Made by a program: the position numbers and the translations under genes. A DNA stretch of 64,000 bases from Bradyrhizobium sp. WSM3983 (GTDB taxonomy: Bacteria > Pseudomonadota > Alphaproteobacteria > Rhizobiales > Xanthobacteraceae), in NCBI RefSeq assembly GCF_000473045.1, contig NZ_AXAY01000010.1:62001-126000 (forward strand), read 5' to 3'. Positions 58,394 through 64,000 of this stretch are shown here, one piece after another; within the stretch, counting starts at the first letter, position 1, and each line of letters begins with the position of its first letter. The notes beneath the pieces were generated by a model, which was not told the origin of the DNA, ran no database searches, and was given only the letters and a program-made list of their open reading frames with translations.

Positions 58394-61361
58394 GGCCGGG
58401 TTCCTTTATAGCGGTTGAAGTGGATTGGGTCTCGGCGCGGTCGAGGCTCAGTGCCAGCACGCGCGCGACGTGGAGCGCCTCGCGCTGCGCGCCGTCGTGG
58501 ATCTGGTGCCGGCAGGAGGTGCCATCGGCGACGACCAACGTCGCCTGATCAGCCTTCCGCACGGCGGGCAGCAGCGACAGTTCGGCCATCTCGATCGAGG
58601 CATCATAGGTGTCGGCACCATAGCCGAACGCGCCGGCCATGCCGCAGCAGCTGGACTCGATGGTCTCGACCTCAAGACCTGGGACGAGCCGCAGCACCTG
58701 CTCGACCGGCTTGAAGGCGCCGAAGGATTTTTGATGGCAATGGCCGTGCACAACGGCCTTTTTGGCGACGGTGCCGAGCGGCAGTTGCAGCCGGCCAGCC
58801 TCTGCCTCGCGCACCAGAAATTCCTCGAAGGTGAGGGCATGGGCGCCGACGGCCTTGGCGTCGTTGTCCTTGCGCAGCGAAGCGAGCTCGTCGCGGAGCG
58901 TCAGCAGGCAGCTCGGTTCGAGACCGACGATCGGCACGCCGCGCGCGGCAAAGGGTGCGAAAGCGGTCACGAGTCGATTGAGCTCGGACCTGGCTTCATC
59001 GACGAGACCGGCGGACAGGAACGTGCGGCCGCAGCACAGCGGGCGGCTGCCGCTGGCGGGCTTCGGCATATGCACGCGATAGCCGCCAGCCGCGAGCACG
59101 CGTAGCGCGGCCTCGAGGTTCTCGCGCTCGTAGATGCGATTGAAGGTGTCGACGAACAGAACGATCTCGCGGCCGGTCTTCGGTCCGACGCTGTCGGCCA
59201 GTGGCACGAAGACGTCGCTGCGGAAGGCGGGCAGGGCGCGGCGCGCGCTGATGCCGGCAAAGCGCTCGAACAGCTTTCGCAGCAGCGGGCTGTGGTTGCG
59301 CAAATTCGCCAGCGGCGCGAAGCGCGAGGCGAGGCCGGCATAGCGCGGGAGATAGCCGACCAGGCGATCGCGCAAGGTCAGGCCGTGGGTGGCGGCGCGC
59401 GCGGCCAGCACCTCGATCTTCATCTTGGCCATGTCGACGCCAACAGGGCATTCGTGCCGGCAGGCCTTGCAGGAGACACAAAGCTTGAGCGTCTCCATCA
59501 TCTCGTCGGAGGCGAGCGCATCGGGGCCGAGCTGGCCGGAGATCGCGAGCCGCAGCGTGTTGGCGCGCCCTCGCGTGACGTCCTTCTCGTTGCGCGTGGC
59601 GCGATAGGACGGGCACATCACGCCGCCCTCGAGCTTGCGGCAGGCCCCGTTGTTGTTGCACATCTCGACCGCGCCCTGAAAACCGCCGCCGGCGCCGGGA
59701 TAAGCGGACCAGTCGAGTTTTGTCTTGAGGTCAGCGACGCGGTAGTCGGGCTTGAAGCGGAACAGCGAGCGGTCGTCCATCCTCGGCGCATCGACGATCT
59801 TGCCGGGATTGAGCACGCCATCGGGATCGAAGCGGTGCTTCACCTCCCTGAAATCGGCGACGAGGCGCTCGCCGAACATGGTCTCGTGAAATTCGGAGCG
59901 CACCAGGCCGTCGCCATGCTCGCCGGAATGCGAGCCCTTGTATTCACGCACCAGCGCGAAGGCTTCTTCGGCGATGGCGCGCATCGCCTTGACGTCTTTT
60001 TCGAGCTTGAGGTTCAGCACGGGCCGCACATGCAGGCAGCCCTCGGAGGCGTGCGCGTACATCGTGCCGCTGGTGCCGTGCCTGGCGAAGACCTCGTTCA
60101 GCCGCTGGGTGTAGTCGGCGAGATGTGGTAGCGGCACGGCGCAGTCCTCGACGAAGGAGACCGGCTTGCCCTCCTGCTTCATCGACATCATGACGTTGAG
60201 GCCGGCGGCGCGGAAATCGGCGATGCCGCTCTGCAGCGCGGGCTCGGTGATCTCGACCACGCCGCCCCATTTGCGCGTGTCGTTGGTCCAACCGAAGCCG
60301 AGATCGCCCATCAGCTCGTTGAGCTGCTTGAGGCGAAAGAGATTGTCGGCCTCGTCCTCCTCGGCGAACTCGACCACCAGCACGGCGTCCGGATCGCCCT
60401 TGATCGCTGCATTGATGATCGGCTTGAACATCGCGATGTCGCGGCCGAGCGCGAGCATGGTGCGGTCGACCAACTCGACCGCGATCGGCTTCAGCTTGAC
60501 CAGATGCTGGGCCGCGTCCATCGCCTCGTAGAAGCTGCCGAAATGGCAGACACCGAGCGCCTTGTTGCGGATGACAGGCCACAGCTTCAGCTTGACGTTG
60601 GTGGTGAAAGCGAGCGTGCCTTCCGAGCCGACCAGGAGATGCGCCATGTTGTTGCGCGCATTGCGCGGGGTGAGCGCATCGAGATTGTAGCCGCCGACGC
60701 GGCGCTGCACTTTTGGAAAGCGCGCCGCGATCTCGTCGGCCTCACGCGTGCCGAGATCGAGCATGTCGCGGAACAGCGCGCGCATGGTCTCGCCGGCATC
60801 GCTATCGGAGAGATCGCGCGAGACCTCGCCGAAGCGGCTCAGCGTGCCGTCGGCGAGCGAGGCCTCCATCGATAGCGTGTTGTCGCGCATGGTGCCGTAG
60901 CGAAGCGAGCGGCCGCCGCAGGAATTGTTGCCGGCCATGCCGCCGATGGTGGCGCGCGAGGCCGTGGAAACGTCGACCGGAAACCAGAGGCCGTGCTTTT
61001 TGAGCTCGCGGTTGAGGTCGTCGAGCACGATGCCGGGTTCGACCACGCAGGTCCGACCCTCGACATCGAGCGACAGGATGCGGTTGAGGTGTTTTGAGAG
61101 ATCGACGATGAGGCCGTCATTGACGGTCTGGCCGCATTGCGAAGTGCCGCCGCCGCGCGGGGTGACCTTCACGCCCTCGTCGCGGGCGATCGCCAGGGCC
61201 CGGAGCGCCTCGTCCATCGTTTTGGGGACGACCACGCCTGATGGCACGATCTGGTAAAACGAGGCGTCGGTGGCGTAGCGGCCGCGGCTGAAGCCGTCGA
61301 ACAGGACGTCGCCGGTCATGTCCGCGCGCAGGCGCCGTTCGAGCGAGGAGGCGTTTGTCAT
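58386..61361 (-). CDS. Fused FAD-linked 2-hydroxyacid dehydrogenase with Fe-S/CCG domain (GlcD-GlcF/YdiJ-like)
   Basis: The product is 991 residues. Residues 30-560 form the FAD-binding type 4 and C-terminal domains (VTPRGGGTSQCGQTVNDG, GMAGNNSCGGRSLRYGTM, HSGEHGDGLVR, RFDPDGVLNPGKIVD). A cysteine-rich ferredoxin part follows (MCNNNGACRKLEGGVMCPSYR; CVSCKACRHECPVGVDMAKMK), then the CCG domain (PLCCGRTFLSAG; ESSCCGMAGAFGYG). The enzyme should oxidise a D-2-hydroxy acid such as glycolate or D-lactate and pass electrons to quinone. In E. coli the glycolate oxidase uses separate proteins; here they are joined. ATG 61361 is chosen from family alignment. Confidence 0.9.
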   Translation of the reverse strand: MTNASSLERRLRADMTGDVLFDGFSRGRYATDASFYQIVPSGVVVPKTMDEALRALAIARDEGVKVTPRGGGTSQCGQTVNDGLIVDLSKHLNRILSLDVEGRTCVVEPGIVLDDLNRELKKHGLWFPVDVSTASRATIGGMAGNNSCGGRSLRYGTMRDNTLSMEASLADGTLSRFGEVSRDLSDSDAGETMRALFRDMLDLGTREADEIAARFPKVQRRVGGYNLDALTPRNARNNMAHLLVGSEGTLAFTTNVKLKLWPVIRNKALGVCHFGSFYEAMDAAQHLVKLKPIAVELVDRTMLALGRDIAMFKPIINAAIKGDPDAVLVVEFAEEDEADNLFRLKQLNELMGDLGFGWTNDTRKWGGVVEITEPALQSGIADFRAAGLNVMMSMKQEGKPVSFVEDCAVPLPHLADYTQRLNEVFARHGTSGTMYAHASEGCLHVRPVLNLKLEKDVKAMRAIAEEAFALVREYKGSHSGEHGDGLVRSEFHETMFGERLVADFREVKHRFDPDGVLNPGKIVDAPRMDDRSLFRFKPDYRVADLKTKLDWSAYPGAGGGFQGAVEMCNNNGACRKLEGGVMCPSYRATRNEKDVTRGRANTLRLAISGQLGPDALASDEMMETLKLCVSCKACRHECPVGVDMAKMKIEVLAARAATHGLTLRDRLVGYLPRYAGLASRFAPLANLRNHSPLLRKLFERFAGISARRALPAFRSDVFVPLADSVGPKTGREIVLFVDTFNRIYERENLEAALRVLAAGGYRVHMPKPASGSRPLCCGRTFLSAGLVDEARSELNRLVTAFAPFAARGVPIVGLEPSCLLTLRDELASLRKDNDAKAVGAHALTFEEFLVREAEAGRLQLPLGTVAKKAVVHGHCHQKSFGAFKPVEQVLRLVPGLEVETIESSCCGMAGAFGYGADTYDASIEMAELSLLPAVRKADQATLVVADGTSCRHQIHDGAQREALHVARVLALSLDRAETQSTSTAIKEPGHG

Positions 61362-61465
61362 CCCTGGTCCCGGAGTGATCCAGCGAGGCGCGCGGCCCGC
61401 TGGATTATGCATTCTTGTTTCTGACCGATTATATTATGAATTCAAAATGAGCAAGCCGGCGACCC

Positions 61466-62203
61466 TCAGGGCGAGGCCGGCGCGTCCTCTTGCGGTTCGG
61501 TCAGATGCTCGATCGCGGCCGTCCGCTTGTTGCGCAGGTGCTGGAACAGGATGTCGCTGAGCTCGCTGCCGGCGCGGCGGCGCAGTGCGTCGAGGATGGC
61601 CTCGTGCTCGCGCATCGCTTCCGCCCAGCGCTGCCGCTTGCGGGCGAAATTGGCGGAGTAGCGGACCCTGCGGATCCGTCCCGCGAAGCTGGTGTAGGCG
61701 GTCTTCAGCGTCTCGTTGCGGGCGGCCGCGACGATGCTCTCGTGGATGCGCTGGTTGGCCTGGAAATAGCCGTGCATGTCGCGATGCAGATAGTGGCCGT
61801 ACATCTCGTAATGCAGTTGCTCGATCGCGGCGATTTCCTCATCCGTGATGGCCTCGCAGGCGAGACGCCCGGCTAGGCTTTCCAGTCCGGCCATCACATC
61901 GAACAGCTCTTCCAGATCGCGCTGGCTGAGTTGACGGATTCGAGCGCCGCGGTTCGGCAGCAACTCGATCAAGCCCTCGGCGGCGAGAACCTTTAAGGCC
62001 TCGCGCAGGGGCGTGCGGGAGATGCCGAACATTTCGCAGAGCTGGCGCTCGGGAACGCGGGCGCCGTCGGGAATGTTGCCTTCCACGACATAGTCGCGCA
62101 GCCGCAGCAGGATCTCGCCATGGAGCGAGGCTGCCTCGCGGTCGCCGCCATTTGTGGCGGGCGGGGCGATCGGAACCCCGATGTCGGGAATCGTGGATTT
62201 CAT
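61466..62203 (-). CDS. GntR family regulator, FCD subfamily
   Basis: The 245-residue protein has the GntR winged helix (LRDYVVEGNIPDGARVPERQLCEMFGISRTPLREALKVLAAEGLIELLPNRGA) and a helical FCD ligand domain (LEELFDVMAGLESLAGRLAC, FHE-like segment ANQRIHESIVAAARN, AMREHEAILDALRRR). Relatives such as GlcC respond to small acids. It lies between the dehydrogenase unit and the divergent aminotransferase gene and probably controls both. ATG 62203 is used over 62248 because of the usual tail length. Confidence 0.88.
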   Translation of the reverse strand: MKSTIPDIGVPIAPPATNGGDREAASLHGEILLRLRDYVVEGNIPDGARVPERQLCEMFGISRTPLREALKVLAAEGLIELLPNRGARIRQLSQRDLEELFDVMAGLESLAGRLACEAITDEEIAAIEQLHYEMYGHYLHRDMHGYFQANQRIHESIVAAARNETLKTAYTSFAGRIRRVRYSANFARKRQRWAEAMREHEAILDALRRRAGSELSDILFQHLRNKRTAAIEHLTEPQEDAPASP

Positions 62204-62336
62204 TTGCAGCACAATAGTTTGCCCATTTGGTCGCGTCGACGGCCACAATCAAATACCAAATTTCGATTGAAATGACAAAAAATGAATGCAAAATAAGCAC
62301 TCAAGCCGGCCAGAATTCGCCGCCAGGGAGGTTTTC

Positions 62337-63539
62337 ATGCATCAGGGACGCCATTTCCTTCAGATTCCGGGCCCGAGCCCGGTCCCCGAGCGCGTCCTGC
62401 GCGCCATGGACATGCCTGTCATCGACCACAGAAGCGCGGAATTTGGTGAACTCGGCCGCACCGTGCTCGAAGGCAGCCAGACAATTTTCCAGACCAAGGG
62501 TCCGGTCATCATCTTCCCCTCCTCAGGGACGGGCGCCTGGGAGGCCGCGATCGTCAACACGCTGTCGCCGGGCGACAAGGTGCTGATGGTCGAGACCGGC
62601 CATTTCGCCACGCTGTGGCGGCAGATGGCGGGCCGCTTCGGCATCGAGGTCGACTTCGTGCCCGGCGACTGGCGCCGCGGCGCCGATCACGCCGTGATCG
62701 AAGCAAAACTCACCGATGACAAGGCGCGCGCGATCAAGGCCGTGATGGTCGTGCACAACGAGACCTCGACCGGCGCGACCAGCCGTATCGCCGAAATCCG
62801 CGCCGCGATCGACCGCAGCGGCCATCCCGCGCTGCTGATGGTCGACACCATCTCGTCGCTCGGCTCGGTCGACTACCGCCACGACGAGTGGAAGGTCGAT
62901 GTCAGCGTCAGCTGCTCGCAGAAGGGTTTTATGCTGCCGCCCGGCCTCGGCTTCAACGCGATCTCCGAGAAGGCGCGCGCGGCGGCGAAGACCAACAAGA
63001 TGCCGCGTTCCTATTTCGACTGGGAGGAGATGCTCAAGCCCAACGCCAACGGCTTCTTCCCCTACACGCCGGCGACCAATTTGCTCTACGGCCTGCGCGA
63101 AGCGATCGCGATGCTGCTCGAAGAAGGCCTCGACAACGTGTTCGCACGGCATCAGCGGCTCGCGGCCGCAACGCGCGCCGCCGTCAATCATTGGGGGCTC
63201 GAAGTGCTCTGCCAGGAGCCGGCCGAGTTCTCGCCGGTGCTGACCGCGGTGTTGATGCCGCCTGGCCATGACGCCGACCAGTTCCGCAAGATCGTCCTCG
63301 ACAATTACAACATGTCGCTCGGCTCGGGCCTGTCGAAGGTCGCCGGAAAGGTCTTCCGCATCGGCCATCTCGGTGAATGCAATGCGCTGACGCTGCTCGG
63401 CGCGCTCACCGGCGTGGAGATGGGCCTGTCGGTTGCCGGCGTGCCGCACCGTTCCGGCGGCGTCGACGTCGCGATGAAGCTGCTGGAGCAGCGCCCGCAG
63501 GGCAATGCATCGCCGCATCTCAAAGTGGTCGGCACTTAA
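62337..63539 (+). CDS. Serine-glyoxylate-type aminotransferase (class V, PLP)
   Basis: The 400-residue enzyme starts MHQGRHFLQIPGPSPVPERVLRAM, a hallmark of alanine/serine-glyoxylate aminotransferases, followed by SSGTGAWEAAIVNTLSPGD, VVHNETSTGAT, DTISSLGSVDYRHDEWKVDV, and the PLP lysine in SCSQKGFMLPPGLGF. The C-terminal YNMSLGSGLSKVAGKVFRIGHLGECN is also typical. It would convert glyoxylate to glycine using serine or alanine, which fits a pathway starting from the 2-hydroxyacid dehydrogenase. GGGAGG precedes the ATG. Confidence 0.92.
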   Translation: MHQGRHFLQIPGPSPVPERVLRAMDMPVIDHRSAEFGELGRTVLEGSQTIFQTKGPVIIFPSSGTGAWEAAIVNTLSPGDKVLMVETGHFATLWRQMAGRFGIEVDFVPGDWRRGADHAVIEAKLTDDKARAIKAVMVVHNETSTGATSRIAEIRAAIDRSGHPALLMVDTISSLGSVDYRHDEWKVDVSVSCSQKGFMLPPGLGFNAISEKARAAAKTNKMPRSYFDWEEMLKPNANGFFPYTPATNLLYGLREAIAMLLEEGLDNVFARHQRLAAATRAAVNHWGLEVLCQEPAEFSPVLTAVLMPPGHDADQFRKIVLDNYNMSLGSGLSKVAGKVFRIGHLGECNALTLLGALTGVEMGLSVAGVPHRSGGVDVAMKLLEQRPQGNASPHLKVVGT

Positions 63540-63594
63540 TCCGCGCGGGACACGCGAGCGGCAATCATAAAAAAAGCGATCAGGAGGGGTGGAG

Positions 63595-64000
63595 ATGGGA
63601 ATTCGGTTCAAGGCCACGCATGTCGTGTTGGCGATGCTCTGCGCGATGTATTTCATCACCTATGTCGACCGGGTGAACATCGGCACTGCCGCGAGCGAGA
63701 TCCAGAAGGAGCTTGCTCTCTCGAACACCCAGCTCGGCCTCGTCTTCTCCGCCTTCGCCTATCCTTATCTGCTGTTCCAGGTGATCGGTGGCTGGGTCGG
63801 TGATCGCTTCGGGCCGCGCAAGACGCTGTTCTGGTGCGGCATGATCTGGGCGGTTGCGACCATCTCGACCGGCTTCGTCAATAGTCTCGGCGCGCTGTTC
63901 GTCGCGCGCTTCGCGCTCGGTTTCGGCGAGGGCGCCACGTTCCCGACCGCGACGCGCGCGATGCAATACTGGACACCGGCAAACCGCCGCGGCTTTGCGC
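63595..64000 (+). CDS. MFS transporter (N-terminal part, cut by window end)
   Basis: The frame starts at ATG 63595 behind AGGAGGGG and is open to the window edge (135 codons). It shows four membrane helices and the family loop GGWVGDRFGPRKTLF. The sequence MYFITYVDRVNIGTAASEIQKELALS is typical of the anion:cation symporter (tartrate/glucarate, phthalate) branch. It probably imports the acid that feeds the dehydrogenase/aminotransferase module. Confidence 0.9.
   Translation, partial: MGIRFKATHVVLAMLCAMYFITYVDRVNIGTAASEIQKELALSNTQLGLVFSAFAYPYLLFQVIGGWVGDRFGPRKTLFWCGMIWAVATISTGFVNSLGALFVARFALGFGEGATFPTATRAMQYWTPANRRGFA

Overview
The window is GC-rich, densely packed DNA of the kind found in Bradyrhizobium or a close alphaproteobacterial relative. 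I infer this from codon use, from many periplasmic binding proteins and aromatic or acyl-CoA catabolic genes, from a FixK/FnrN-type regulon with TTGA-N6-TCAA boxes, and from an intergenic repeat (57.1-57.5 kb) that resembles elements I associate with Bradyrhizobium. No rRNA, tRNA or CRISPR array was seen. Genus is an inference, not a proof.

Region 1 (1-8.5 kb) is a catabolic and uptake cluster: the end of a two-component flavin monooxygenase and its flavin reductase, a 3-hydroxyisobutyrate-dehydrogenase-like enzyme, a NitT/TauT-type ABC importer (binding protein, ATPase, two permeases) interrupted by an IlvD-type dehydratase, and a NicX-like ring-cleaving dioxygenase. Region 2 (8.5-22.6 kb) is a CoA-dependent aromatic pathway, probably for 2-aminobenzoate or a relative: 2-aminobenzoate-CoA ligase, RidA, a second acyl-CoA ligase, acyl-CoA dehydrogenase, enoyl-CoA hydratase, hydroxyacyl-CoA dehydrogenase, SDR, hydrolase, an FAD monooxygenase, an orphan Liv-type binding protein, a cupin and a MarR regulator. 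Six copies of a TTTTAAGCCTAAAA-like palindrome lie in its promoters. A frameshifted, truncated remnant of an anthraniloyl-CoA or salicylyl-CoA monooxygenase sits behind one of them.

Region 3 (22.6-44.4 kb) looks like a low-oxygen regulon. Seven perfect TTGA-N6-TCAA boxes lie in four intergenic regions that serve CBS-BON, a PHA synthase, an APH/P-loop kinase with a CHAD protein, a universal stress protein, an ADP-forming acyl-CoA synthetase/acetyltransferase (reached only if the island is ignored), DUF883 and holin-like membrane proteins, a Mla-type lipid transporter, a cytochrome c and an FNR-type regulator with all four cluster cysteines. A 6.6-kb island (28888-35496), bounded by inverted IS630-family remnants that both end at CTAG, interrupts this block between usp and the acyl-CoA synthetase. 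Its main cargo is a 1342-residue phosphoesterase/Ig-like/FG-GAP protein with recently amplified 153-bp repeats.

Region 4 (44.4-57.1 kb) holds a cyclase-family hydrolase, a TRAP transporter with an SDR, a molybdenum hydroxylase operon (2Fe-2S and Moco subunits with two binding proteins), and a divergent Moco/4Fe-4S oxidoreductase with an enoyl-CoA hydratase. Region 5 (57.1-64 kb) starts with a repeat- and structure-rich intergenic stretch and continues into a putative glycolate/glyoxylate module: GlcG-like protein, a fused FAD/Fe-S 2-hydroxyacid dehydrogenase, a GntR regulator, serine-glyoxylate-type aminotransferase and the start of an MFS transporter.
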